A stretch of DNA of 64,000 bases from assembly GCA_022592435.1 (NCBI GenBank), contig JABYQS010000139.1, forward strand, positions 38,307 to 102,306. The letters run 5' to 3'. The position numbers and the translations under genes were made by a program. Position 1 is the first letter of the stretch, and every line of letters starts with the position of its first letter. Shown piece after piece: positions 33,113 through 44,067 of this stretch. The stretch is from Cerioporus squamosus (lineage: Eukaryota > Basidiomycota > Agaricomycetes > Polyporales > Polyporaceae). The notes beneath the pieces were generated by a model. That model ran no database searches. It worked only from the letters and a program-made list of their open reading frames with translations, and had not been told where the DNA came from.

Positions 33113-34182
33113 CTACATAAACTTCTCCAATAAGATCAGCTCGTCCAGCTTGACACTCGCCGACGAACTAGCTCTTTCAAGATCCTGGGGTGTCAACGGC
33201 CCCCTCACATTCGTGTTCCCGTACTTGTAATGCTTGGACACCACCGCCTTGATTCCAGCAATGCTCCCCAGCTTCTGTAATTCCCAATCTGCGTGCCCCA
33301 ACAGCGCCTGCAACTGCTGCGCTTCTGCCATCTTTCCCTCATTCCACAGCCTGTACAGCTCCGTATGTACCTTGGGGGCAACGTTTGGGAGCGCTGCGAT
33401 GATGCCCGCGCTCCCGGAGACAAGACCCTGCAGGAACACCGATGACGAGCCTGGGAAGGTTGCAAACCTGGACGCAGGAAGCGTCGAGGTGAGTCGGTGC
33501 AGTTTGCCAACGTCCGCGCAAGAGAGCTTGGTGCCGACGATGTTTGGGTGTTCTGCGAGCGCAGCGATGATATCGGAGTCCAGGTTAAGGCCCGCAGTCA
33601 CGACGGGGAAGTTGTAGATCATGGTGGGGATAGGAGACGCGTCTGCGACCTTCAGAAGTAGGGGCCGAGCTCGTCTCAGGACCCCTTACGCTCGATGCTG
33701 ATAGGTATTGTGAGACGTACGTCGCGATGAAACTTCAGTATCCTCTCCTTGGTCATCTGCGTCGGCCATACACCGGGGGTAAGGACCAATGCATGGCTCG
33801 CGCCCGCCTCCTTCGCGTCAACGCAGAGCTTCTTCGTCTCCTTGGTCGACTGCCCGCCCGTTCCTGCAATGACAAGCACATTCTGGAATCCATTCTCGTC
33901 CAGGGTCTTGCGTGTGACACGGATGACTTCCTTGCGCTCGTCGTGAGAGAGATGCTGGGCTTCGCCATTGCTGCCTTGGACGAGTATGCCTGTGACACCG
34001 CCCTGGACGAGCGTGTCAGGATGCTGCACAACCACAAGGATAACGAAGGACTTGTATACCTGTGCTAACCGCTGAACGTGCGCTTGAATCGAAGGGATGT
34101 CGAGCTCATCGTTCTCATCGAAGAAGACCACGGCAGGGACATAGATCCCAGGGGGAGGAGGAAGGCTCTTCACAACAGACAT
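33113..34182 (-). CDS. DapA-family class I aldolase, LGA1/GaaC-like (possible L-threo-3-deoxyhexulosonate aldolase)
   Basis: Three exons (34182-34060, 34002-33721, 33649-33113) give 313 residues. It begins MSVVKSLPPPPGIYVPAVVF, with GGVTGILVQGSNGEAQHLS as the substrate phosphate/carboxylate loop and VIAGTGGQSTKETKKL next. MIYNFPVVTAG carries the conserved Tyr, and PNIVGTKLSCADVGKLHRL carries the Schiff-base Lys in GTK. The C-terminal helical part holds GSAGIIAALPNVAPK and GIKAVVSKHY. YNFP with GTKLSC is the pattern I associate with fungal L-threo-3-deoxyhexulosonate aldolases of the D-galacturonate pathway. Other fungal DapA-family members, such as 4-hydroxy-2-oxoglutarate aldolase-like enzymes, remain possible. 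A TATATA-type element lies about 80 bp upstream (34264-34270). Confidence 0.8.
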
Positions 34183-34764
34183 CTAGGTTAACTGCAAGAT
34201 TCTGGGGTCGTGAACGTTGACAAGGGAGATAAGGTGCCCGTAAGTGAGGCGCTATGCCAGGGGTATATATCGGATTCATCCCATCGCGATATGAGAACGG
34301 TATGACGGAGGGCCGTTTGTAATCGTTCGACTTCGCAGGGCATACGTTGCGTGAGACCAGAGAGCGCGCTTGAGAATCCCGCTAGCCATAAGTATATCCT
34401 GGGAGCAGAGCACGTCCAGTCCGAAGCATGTAAGCCAGTGGTCCACAACAGCCAAAGTCGCACTCGTAAGTAAGGGAAGCGTACTCATGGTTCACATGAA
34501 GTCATTTGAGTCTCCGAATCAGAAGATTGTTTTTCCGCGGGCAAGAGTTTGAATCGGCGCTCAATGTGCCATGCCGACCGACCGCGACGCTCGCGTAAAG
34601 CACTCCGTCTTCAGCTTACTCCACCGCCGGACGCTCTTCTCCTGCTCAACAGCAGCGAAAACTCGCTCTATACCCTTACGGACGACCAGGGGATCACACG
34701 TACTGGACTGGGCAATCCGAACTACACATCTTGAAGAGGTCCTCCGACCTGGAGAGCGCGCACG
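34183..34764. other. Divergent promoter region of the aldolase and MGM1 genes
   Basis: A 582-bp interval between two outward-facing start codons. No gene recognised in it. A GGGTATATATC stretch at 34261-34271 may serve the aldolase gene. Confidence 0.5.
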
Positions 34765-37700
34765 ATGTACTCATCCTTCCGCCGCCGCGTCTCGTCCGTA
34801 TTCACCCCGCGCAAGGCGTCGACCTATGGAGCAGCTGCCGTAGCTTCTGCGGCGGCTGCGCGTGGCCATGTTGCGTCATCTAGGCCTATTCACAGGCAGT
34901 TCGCGACGCTTATGACGAACACCTCTCTCCGGACTCGCTCTCGGTATGGTGTAACTCCGTCATCCATGCGGCATGTCCATGTTCGCGCGCTGTCATACTC
35001 GTCCATTCCTCGGTTTGTGCTCCGCGCATTCAGGGTACCAATTGCGACAGCTACGGTTGGGGCGGGAGGATTCACGTATGCGAACTACAAGTTTGACGGT
35101 GAGTGATTCTTGTTCTGTCTCGCACCACGCTATATGGCTGCGCGTCCGCAAGTGCTGATGAGAAATGTTGCTAGAGTTCAAGAGGAAGTCAAACGAGGTG
35201 TTTTCTACGGTGCAGGATACCATCACGGATGCATTCGACACTGCTTCCGACGCGGTCAAGACGGTCTCTTCACGCATATCTGAGGTCAAGCTTCCAGAAT
35301 TCGAGGCCCCTCAATTCTTGAAGGATCTCTTCTCATCCTCCGGGGAGAATGGCAGCGGTCGCGGTGGCGAAGGATCATCATCGAGCAAACGACATCCCGA
35401 TGGTGACGATGCCGCTGCTCTTGCGGCCATGATGGCAGCCACTTCTCTCTCTGCTTCCGACTCGAAGGCCGGTGATTCAGATGATGCTACTGGGGACCCC
35501 CGCCAGAACGGTTTGATGCATCTGACCAGGAAACTCATTGAGATCCGGACCATGCTCATCAGCATCGACCAGAGCGACGCGCTCAAGCTGCCGAGCATTG
35601 TCGTTATTGGAAGCCAGAGCTCAGGAAAGAGTTCCGTGCTGGAGGCCATTGTCGGACACGAGTTCTTGCCCAAGTGAGTCCTACATCGTCTTTCTCTTAG
35701 TCTTCTCGACAACTGAAACGCTTGTTGGAAGGGGTAACAACATGGTTACTCGACGACCCATCGAGCTCACACTGATCCATACACCCCCCACAAACGGGCA
35801 GACGCCGCAGGAGTATGGGGAGTTCCCTGCTCTTGGTCTCGGCAAGATAACCGACTTCTCTGCCATCCAGCGTACCCTGACCGACCTCAACTTGGCCGTT
35901 CCTGCGTCAGAATGTGTCTCCAACGACCCCATAGACCTCCGCATCTACAGTCCCTATGTACCCGATCTCACCCTCATTGATCTGCCTGGCTACATCCAAA
36001 TCGCGTCCATGGACCAGCCGGAAACTCTCAAGGAGAAGATTGCTGGTCTATGCGAGAGGTACATCCGTGAACCGAATATCATCCTGGCTGTATGCGCTGC
36101 GGACGTCGACCTTGCGAACTCCCCCGCATTGCGCGCCAGCAGGAAGGTCGACCCGCTGGGGCTCCGAACAATTGGTGTCATTACGAAGATGGACCTTGTC
36201 CCTCCCGAGCAAGGCGCCGCTATCTTGACTGGCAACCGCTATCCCTTGCATCTCGGTTACGTCGGCGTTATCTGCAAACCCTCTGGCAACAAGGGCAACA
36301 AGGACATGCTGGGGACGCTTGCGAGGCGATCTGAGAACGACTACTTTGGTTCGCATCGTGACATCTTCGGCAGCCAGTCGAAACTCATGGTTGGCACTGA
36401 TACGCTCCGGCGTCGACTCATGGAGGTGCTCGAGTCGTCGATGGCGTCGTCCCTGCATAGCATCACGAACGCCGTCCAGCTGGAGCTCGAAGAGGCGCAG
36501 TACCAGTTCAAGGTGCAGTATAACGACCGCCGGATCTCAGCGGAGTCGTACGTCGCGGAGACCATGGACCTCCTTAAGGCACGCTTCAAGGAGTACACGG
36601 CACAGTTCCGCAAGCCGCACGTCCGCGCGAAGCTCAAGGCGATGCTTGAGGAGCGCGTCATGGACGTTCTCGAGCAACTGTACTGGACGGACAAGCGCGC
36701 TCCCGAGCTCTCTGCCCTGGGTGCGGACCCTCGTGTTACCCCCGAAAGCGTCGAACCCTACTGGCGCTACAAGCTCGACGCTGCATCGTCGCTGTTGACG
36801 AAGTCCGGTGTTGGACGAGACTCGACGCTGCTAGTCGCGGACGGCCTCCGTGCCCTCATCGACTCTATTGCTCACGGCGAGCCCTTCAACCATCACCCGC
36901 GTGCCGCCGAGCGACTCATCGAGTTCTCGCACACGCTCCTGCGCGAACGCATAGGCGTTACGTCCGACCAGGTCGAGAACTGCATCAAGCCGTACAAGTT
37001 CGAGGTCGAGGTCGAGCCGCGGGAGTGGGAGCAGGGCCGTCAGGAGGCCGTGGAGTTGTTCGACCGGGAGCTGAAACAGTGCGAGGAGAAGCTGAAGGAC
37101 ATCCGGACGCGCGTGGGCGGCAGCAGGAGGCTGAAGAACCTCATGGGCTACGTGCGCGAACTGAGGAGAAGGAGAAGGAGCGGAAGCAGCGCAGGTTGAT
37201 TGGCGATGAAGAGGAGCCCGTCCCGGACATTCCTGACGATTACAGGTACCCGCCGGCACAGGTCCTCGACGGTATGTCTACTTGTTCCAGAGTTTGGGTG
37301 ATGATCCTGAGCTCAGTTATGTATGCACAGCTCGGCATGCGATGTTGTACAACGACCGCATCGGGATCCTGAAGCTCCGACTGGCTGCACTTAAGAGCAA
37401 GAGGTGTAAAGCCGGTCCCGAGAACGACGTCCTATGCCCAGAGGCGTTCCTTAACGTCGTCGCGGACAAGCTTGCGTACACATCGGCCATGTTCATCAAC
37501 ATCGAGCTGCTCGACCACTTCTTCTACCAGGTACGTCTGCTCGCCGGCCCGTGCGTTCGCTCCGCGCTGACGGATCGCCAACTCGCCCGGTTGCAGTTCC
37601 CCCGGGAGATCGACTCGAGACTTCTGTACGATCTTGACCGGAAGGAGATCGTGGAGTTTGCGCGGGAGAATCCCGTCATCCGGAAGCACCTCGACCTGCA

Positions 37701-37873
37701 GGAGCGCAAAGACAAGCTCGAAGAGGCAAGTGTTCGCTATACTTACAATTGGGGACGTTGATGCTTACCCACGCGTGCAGGTCATGAAGCAGCTGAACAG
37801 CTTGGCTACGCTCCGACCGGACGTGCAGCCGACCCCGCGACGACAACGAGGGCTGTTCGGTGGCATGTTCTGA
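34765..37873 (+). CDS. MGM1: Mitochondrial inner-membrane dynamin Mgm1/OPA1, with an apparent one-base frame break
   Basis: Large dynamin GTPase for mitochondrial inner-membrane fusion and cristae. The Arg/Ser/Ala-rich N-terminus ([17 protein letters not shown]) is a mitochondrial presequence; [20 protein letters not shown] is the membrane anchor. GTPase motifs: [16 protein letters not shown] (G1), [12 protein letters not shown] (G2), LIDLPGY (G3) and ITKMDL (G4). Stalk segments run to [12 protein letters not shown]. At 37161-37163 the frame must shift by one to read GAG GAG AAG..., giving [36 protein letters not shown] and then [13 protein letters not shown]. Without the shift a stop occurs at 37197-37199. 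The remaining exons code [42 protein letters not shown] and end [11 protein letters not shown]. The last intron (37726-37780) starts GCAAGT. Mgm1 is expected to be needed for respiration, so an assembly error at 37161 is plausible. Confidence 0.9.
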
Positions 37874-38730
37874 GCCTGAGTGTGCTGATGGGTAGGCACG
37901 GGCGTGTGGATTGGATCGGTATGTCTTCAGTTATGGATTATTGTACTCATTACTGTTCGTAGTGTCTTGTTCCATATAATTCACCCCTGCTCCGGTCACC
38001 TGGAAAATAACCACAGAGGCAGCCAATCTTTTTCACATGTCTCTTCCGCCATGTGATAGAGCCCATTTGGCTGGGTGAGCTGGAAGCCACTCGGAACAGC
38101 TCTCTCCGAGTTTACATATGCAGGTTTGTTCACTTCGCAGCTCATTGTTGCCAAGTGCTTCGGCGACAGGGCGGAAGTATGTCTGGATGGTTGGGGCAGT
38201 CAGAAGAACGTGTTTTCAACCACTCGCTATCGCCAATTGGTAATGTCGCAGCTCTATCATTAACCTTTGGGGTTCCGGGAGGCACGTTGACCGGACCCGG
38301 TCACTGCTGTCATCAAAGTTGACTATGAGTCTGGCATCCTCCTGGGGCAACGTACTTACGCACTCGGAGATTGTGCAGACCGACCTGGGGATTTGGCATA
38401 TGCGTGGCTCAAGCTATAGACGACGTTTTGAAATTTCTGCTTATCGGTCTGCCCGGGACCGATGTGAGTATAAATGCGCGACTTGGTGAGGTTCTGAGGT
38501 GCGAACAACTTCGGAAGCCTGGCATCCACTCTGCGATTTGAGGGATACTAGTGGTAGTCGAGACGTCGACGCCCTGAAGCTGATTGGAACCACAGACTAC
38601 TGGGAACATCTCACAGATCTCCGAGCGGCTGCTTCTGTGCGGTGTGTATAAAATGGGCGCGTCCCTCGAAAAGGCTGGGGAGCGGGCACCGCGGCGTCCA
38701 CGCGTATCTGCATCTCTGCTCCTGACCACC
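37874..38730. other. Intergenic upstream of the THEM6-like gene
   Basis: No gene recognised. TATAAAA at 38646-38652 directly abuts an upstream in-frame ATG (38653), which argues that translation begins at the later ATG, 38731. Confidence 0.5.
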
Positions 38731-40320
38731 ATGGCCGTCGCGCTCGCTGTTGTCCTCCGGAGGTTTGGGGGGCTTTCTGCCACAGGTGCGCTATGTTGCC
38801 CCGATTATGACATGCGCGTCGTGTCGCTGACCTCGCGCGCGTCCACGTGCGCCTTGCAGACCTCGTCCGCGTCCTGGCCGCACGCTCGTTCCAGTACGCA
38901 CCCAAGGCCATCAAGTACTTTGTTCTCTTCCTCTTCCTCGTTCAAATCCGTTCGTGGCCGCTTGCCTGGCATTGTACGTGCATCCACCGCCCGGTCCGAA
39001 GTCGCGTCCTTGCTCACAATGTGTGCACCACAACCCTGCAGGGATAGTGTGGCGACCCGTCTTCGCCATACGCGGTCGATATCTCCTGCACCGCTTGTCC
39101 AACGTCTTCTGCTCCGCACCCGTACGCAGGCAGAGGAACTTGGAATGGTTAGAGGGGCTGTCGAAGGTCGGGTCGAATCCGTTCGACCTCCTGGTCACGT
39201 ACAGGACGTGGGCTGGTGAGTGTTCCTCCGACTCTGCTCATTCCCGCTCCCTCGTGCGTCATCTGCCTTCCCCTCTCCATGCTTGTACATCCACGCGCGA
39301 TCCTGATACACCCTTTCTAGGTCCGGATGACTGCGACTTCAACATGCATCTAAGCAACTCCTCGTACCCCAAGGTACGTCTCCTCCTCGACCCACGCGTC
39401 GCGCATACAATGGCCCCTGACATTCGCATCCCGCCCACAGCGGCTCGACAATGCACGTTTCAGGTTCGCGCTAGAGTTTGGCCCCACCTTCTTCCGCGTC
39501 GGGGGCTGGTTGGGCCTCGGAGGTGAGCCCTCGTCCCGCTAATTTCATCTCCTCTCAAGCCAATGTCCGCTGACACGCCTCTCCGGCGCGTACTCCGCAC
39601 ACAGCGACGCACTTCAAGTTCCTCCGCGAGATCCCGATGTTCTCGCACTACGAGATGCGCACGACCATCATGAGCTGGGACAACAAATGGAGCTACATCG
39701 TCACCCGCTTCGTGACCAAGCCTAAGGCGGGCCGGGGCAAGGGCAAAGGCAAGCACGCGCAAACCCACTCTGTCGCCTCTCCCCCCGCCGAAGCCGCGCC
39801 TAACCCCTCGCTGCACACCGCAAACGGCATCGCAACGGGCACGGCCACGCCCTACCCCTCGACATCCGGCACAAACTCTCCCTTCAACGGTGCGGCCGAA
39901 GGCGCAAAGGCCCTCGCAGCGCAGCTTCTCGAGCGCCCTGAGCCAGACGGCGCAGTCCTAAACTGCCTTGCCGTCTCCGAGATTTGCTGCAAGATCGGCC
40001 GCATCACCGTCCCGCCCGCGCTCGTGATTGCCACGGACGGCTTCTGCGCCGGCCCTCCACCGGGCGTACAAGCGTACTCGCACACCAACCCGCCTCCGCA
40101 CTGGGAGACGGTGCGCCAGCTGCGGGGCGACGCGCACGTCGGGAGCCCGGGCAGCCTGAAGGCGCTCCGGGACTTCTACACGGGGGGGTGGCGGGATGTC
40201 CCCGAGGGCGAGCGCTGGTGGGAGACCGCTCTTGGTGCCGAGGTCGAGGAGCGCAGGCTCCGCGGCTTGGGCTGCATGCAGGCGTTGCGGATGGGGATGG
40301 AGGAGGCCAGGACCATATAG
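38731..40320 (+). CDS. THEM6-like hotdog-fold thioesterase (4HBT-type), membrane anchored
   Basis: The N-terminal segment MAVALAVVLRRFGG and later YAPKAIKYFVLFLFLVQ are hydrophobic and may anchor the protein. Exons then give IVWRPVFAIRGRYLL, NPFDLLVTYRTWA, PDDCDFNMHLSNSSYPK (the DxxxxxHxxN hotdog active-site region), LDNARFRFALEFGPTFFRVG, HFKFLREIPMFSHYEMRTTI and SWDNKWSYIVTRFVTKP. An inserted low-complexity linker follows, then CCKIGRITVPPALVIATDGF and a C-terminus ending EEARTI. The D-x-N-x-H-x-S-N layout and the FRFALEFGPTFF segment match THEM6/UPF0670 proteins; substrate unknown, acyl-CoA thioester hydrolysis expected. The start at 38731 is preferred over 38653: CCACCATGG is a strong context and a TATAAAA sits just before 38653. 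Confidence 0.8.
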
Positions 40321-40965
40321 ACCTATTGGCCGTTATCGGACCCCATAGAAAGCACTGCCACATCACACGATTTTTCCCTCAACCTTGACAACTATGCCCT
40401 TACGTTTAAGTCTGTTCGTTTGATCCTATGTTGGGTAGGGGGACAGTCCACGAGTGGAATGCGACTCCGAGCTTGAACGCCGATCTGCCAGCAAGTTGAA
40501 GTCTGCCCGCGATGAGGGTCCTACTGGCAGCTAGTACTTCCCCCGTTTGAAGTTGCCTTGAACCTCCTCTACCAGAGCCTCTAGTTGATGTTTCCGCGAC
40601 GAAGAAGGTTTTGCACCTCAAGGGAGCACCCATGATTTCAATGATTCCAATGAGCGGTGAGGTACTTCTCGGACTGAAGGTGCTTGGTCGTCGAAAGCAG
40701 TACGTCACTTCTAGCTACAGCGTCTGGAATGGTTTACGCTGATACGCTGTCGACAGAGCTGGTCGTGAGTTTGAATTAGACATGGTTCCAGCATTCGCAC
40801 ATAGAAGAGTTGGGATTGGCGTCGCACGACCAGGCACGAACGAGCTACACGACGTTTCGTACAGTCAAGGACATCTACGGTAGAAGTTATCTAGGGGACC
40901 GACCGCGTTGAGCCACCGTCGAAATGCGCCTGTCCCATCGGCAGTCTGAGAGCTTGGTTCCGAGC
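40321..40965. other. Intergenic between convergent THEM6-like and GST genes
   Basis: A 645-bp stretch between two 3' ends with no recognisable gene, RNA or repeat. Confidence 0.5.
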
Positions 40966-41815
40966 TCAAGCCCTAGGCTCAAACTTAACGTTGACCTTCA
41001 CCCACGTAGGTCGAGAAGAGATGTCCTTCCACCATCTGCGTGCATCAGTAAGCGAGATTATCTCCATTACTTTTTGATATTCGCCGACTGACCGAGCAAC
41101 GTTCGGATACTTCTCAGACTCCAGATAGTCGTAGCCTTGGACCTTGAGGAGGGAACCGTAGGACAGATGGAACAGATCGATCAGCGTGAGCTCCTACAGT
41201 GTGGAAGTGCCGCGAGGTGAGTAACAATTATGGAATGTCGAACGATGATTGTGCTCTGGAAGAGCGACTTACATCTCCCGCAACATATCTAGTCTTGGAA
41301 AGCAATGCCTCGTATCCGAGCAGTTTCCCTTCGAGCACCTTCCTGTGAGCCTCAACACTGAGCGGGTTGGGTGCGCGACCGAAGAGCCTGATGTGAAACG
41401 CGGTAAGCCATTAATGTCCGCACCTCATTCAGAAGCGCACTACTCACGGCTCGAACACGTTCTCATGGGCCAGCCCCCACACGCTCGGATCGAAGTTGCT
41501 GGTCTCGACGCTGGCCGCCTGCTCGAACAGCGCCGTCTTCTGCACCTCCGCGGGGTCCGGGATGAGCCTCCCGATCCCGCCGTACTTCAGCGCGATGTAG
41601 CGGCAGATGGCACGGCTCTCAAAGAGCTGGAAGCCGTCGTCGTCGATCCAAGGGATTTGGCCAAACGGTTGGTGCCCCTTGAGCTCGTCGTTCTTGTGGT
41701 CGGCCTTCAGGATGTCGACGGTGACCAACTCATACGGGACTTCGAGTTCTTCGAGGACGACGCGGACGCGCTTGGTGCAAGTGGCCACGGCAAGACCGTA
41801 CAGCTTGAGGACCAT
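40966..41815 (-). CDS. Glutathione S-transferase, fungal phi/GstA-like
   Basis: Four exons (41815-41448, 41387-41273, 41193-41093, 41035-40966) give 217 residues, normal for a GST. The N-terminal thioredoxin-like domain reads MVLKLYGLAVATCTKRVRVV, LEELEVPYELVTVDI, HQPFGQIPWIDDDGFQLFES (cis-Pro in QIPW, glutathione-binding ES) and RAICRYIALKY. The C-terminal helical domain has LFGRAPNPLSVEAHRKVLEG, KTRYVAGDELTLIDLFHL (N-capping Asp) and RWWKDISSRPTW. Conjugates or reduces glutathione-linked substrates in the cytosol; class assignment to the phi-like group is from motif resemblance (ATCTKRV at the active-site region). Confidence 0.92.
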
Positions 41816-42625
41816 CTCGAAAAGGTGGATGTTGTTATTGTGGAGGTGAGAGCTGGTCTGTGGTTGTAATGCGAGCTGGAAGGAAGGATGCTGACTCTCT
41901 GCAGCCACACAGTTCGCCTTATAACCATGGTAGGAAGAGTATGCGCTGCCGCATGCCCTCCGGTGTGTTGTGCAGTGACACCACCGCCATTATCCAACAG
42001 ACAGCGACTCAATAATCAGTGCCTTGTGCACGAGATGCGATTCCAAAGCACTCTCGTGTATTGACTAACGGCGCGAATCCACCCGAGGAGCTACGAGGGC
42101 GAAGACGCAGTCAACGGGCCTGCAATAACCCATCAAGCGCGTCTCGTCCGAGTATGGCACACCATGAAATTCAACAAGAGCCCTGACTATACGTTCCACG
42201 GGCTTGGCAGAGCGTATTACGGCCACCGCGGGACATCGCGGGACATCGCGGGACATCGCGTCTGGCTCTGGCGTATCCAGGAACGTACTATCTACCTCGG
42301 TGCTGCAGAGGACAGAAAGGCGCACGCACGCTGCGCGCGTTCCGGTGTCGGATGTGCGGGTCTGTCCGGTAAGTCTTCGTGACTATGATGGACTCTGGTC
42401 AAACTGACGGAGACCGCTGAAGTCCCAAAGTCCCTTTCCTTCTCCAGCTACCAAGAGGCGATCAACGTTCCGCCACCCAGTTTCAAGCGCAAGAGAAGGG
42501 TATGTAGCAAGTAGGGTGTGTACGTGGAACCATAGATATCCAAACAGTGCATCCTCGCTACTACGTTATACGCAACGGAGTTCGACAGTGTGATAGAAGT
42601 CATCCAAGCTACAAAGGCTGCCACC
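41816..42625. other. Intergenic upstream of the GST gene
   Basis: An 810-bp interval with no recognised gene. It includes a short 10-bp tandem repeat, annotated separately. Confidence 0.5.
42228..42262. repeat. 10-bp tandem repeat, about 3.4 copies
   Basis: The unit CGGGACATCG repeats three times head to tail with a partial copy at the edges, without mismatch. No coding content. It could be a small satellite or a protein-binding array. Confidence 0.85.
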
Positions 42626-43393
42626 TCAGTCCTCCCCAGACACCTCCACAGGACGCTCATTCTGTACCACTTCGGTGTCCACAGGAGGACTCTTCTTCCG
42701 CATCTCCTCAGATTCCGCATCGCTCTCGTCCTCCATCTTCTCGACATCCTCCTCAGTGATGCCCGCCAGCTCGAACAGCTCCTCGAGATACTCCGGGTCT
42801 TGCACGAGGAGCCACAGGCTCTCCATGTCACACACACCAATGCGCTCCTGCAGGCAGCATGCCTGCGGCACGAACCCCTGCCAGACGTAGACGAAGCGCG
42901 CCGCGACGAGCGCAAAGACGAGCGCGCCCAACTCGAGGCTGAGCGACCACGCGCCGGCGAGCGTGAACAGGAAGATCTTGACGTAGTCCGGGCCCATGTC
43001 GTGCCAGAATTGGAAGCGGCGGAGGCCCGGCGCGAGGGGTTCCACGTACCCCGCGCGGAAGACGACGCGGTCGAGCTGCGAGGGGAAGAGCAGGATCGCG
43101 CCGCCGACGGCGATGCACCAGGGGACGAAGAGCATGACGCGGGCGAGGTTCTGGAGGAGCGGCGACTCGACGGAGCCCGCGAGGATCAGGGACTGGTCGA
43201 GTTGGGAGAGTGTATCAGTTCCGGCGAGAGGCTGGGACGGAACAAGGGACTCGAGCGAGGGGTTGGGGGTGTTCGTGTCCTCGGGCGTGTAGATGCCGGT
43301 AGTGGAGGTGTTTGAGCTGCTGCTGAGCATGCGCTTGCTGGGCGGAGAGGCGACGAAGTCGTTGACGGTGCGCGACTTGATGAGGATGGACAT
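42626..43393 (-). CDS. Uncharacterised membrane protein, 255 residues
   Basis: A single-exon frame starting MSILIKSRTVNDFVASPPSK. Residues 1 to about 85 are Ser/Thr/Pro-rich and polar. Hydrophobic segments then follow: LARVMLFVPWCIAVGGAILL, FLFTLAGAWSLSLELGALVF and ALVAARFVYVW, giving two or three membrane spans. The C-terminal tail is acidic (ITEEDVEKMEDESDAESEE) and short-motif rich. The start is supported by a clean ATG and the long uninterrupted frame. I do not recognise a family; the opposite strand has a long but low-quality frame that I treat as a shadow. Confidence 0.65.
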   Translation of the reverse strand: MSILIKSRTVNDFVASPPSKRMLSSSSNTSTTGIYTPEDTNTPNPSLESLVPSQPLAGTDTLSQLDQSLILAGSVESPLLQNLARVMLFVPWCIAVGGAILLFPSQLDRVVFRAGYVEPLAPGLRRFQFWHDMGPDYVKIFLFTLAGAWSLSLELGALVFALVAARFVYVWQGFVPQACCLQERIGVCDMESLWLLVQDPEYLEELFELAGITEEDVEKMEDESDAESEEMRKKSPPVDTEVVQNERPVEVSGED

Positions 43394-43553
43394 GACCGGT
43401 CGACTCCGCTACATGTCGAAGGATCATGAGCAACTATATGCGTCTACCGACGTGGAGGTCGCTTACCAGTGTCTCTCTCCACCCACCAGGAACGGCGCTG
43501 GACGATGCTGATGTGGCGATGGTCCCACTGGGACCCTCGAAGTCGGGTACAGC

Positions 43554-44067
43554 CTAGGTCAACCAGGCAGCCCCGTCAGCCCCCTTCGACGCCTGACGAG
43601 CCCATGTACTGCGTACCTTGCGCGTCGGTCTCTTGCGCACCAGCGCCTTAACCAACGTCTTCGCCTTGACCACGGCTCGCGCAATCGGCTTGAACTTGGA
43701 GGGGGAATCGACGACCGCCGACGCGTCCGAGAACGGGACTTGGCGGGGACGAGGAGTAGCGAAGTCGTCCTCCCGTAGGGAGCACCCCCCGTTCACATCG
43801 TCACAGTCGAGACCCATGGCGTCCATGTCCAAGTCCGAGCTGACCACCTCGATGACGGATGCATACGGGGAGTCATTGGGCGTGTTGAGGGAGGCGGTCT
43901 CCGAGGACATGTCTGAGGACGTTGACGTCCCGTCGTTGCTGTTGAACTCGTCCAGCGAGGTCATCTGCAGCATATCTGCGGGTAAGCGTGGTCTGGCGGA
44001 CGGACGCGAGCGGACTTACCGAACCAACTACATTCCTGGCGGCCAGCTGGTAGTCCGTAGCCATCAT
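43554..44067 (-). CDS. Small uncharacterised protein, acidic then basic
   Basis: Two exons are inferred: MMATDYQLAARNVVGS, a short intron ending ...CTGCAG, then MTSLDEFNSNDGTSTSSDMS, SETASLNTPNDSP, an acidic SSDLDMDAMGLDCDD stretch and a basic helix ARAVVKAKTLVKALVRKRPT ending GAAWLT. If the intron is wrong, translation could start at the internal ATG. No family recognised and no signal peptide; the basic C-terminus could bind nucleic acid or membranes. Confidence 0.45.

Noticed and set aside
42590..43315. 241-codon plus-strand frame opposite the 42626-43393 membrane protein
   Set aside because: Highly charged low-complexity antisense shadow; the minus-strand frame has a clean membrane-protein pattern and start.
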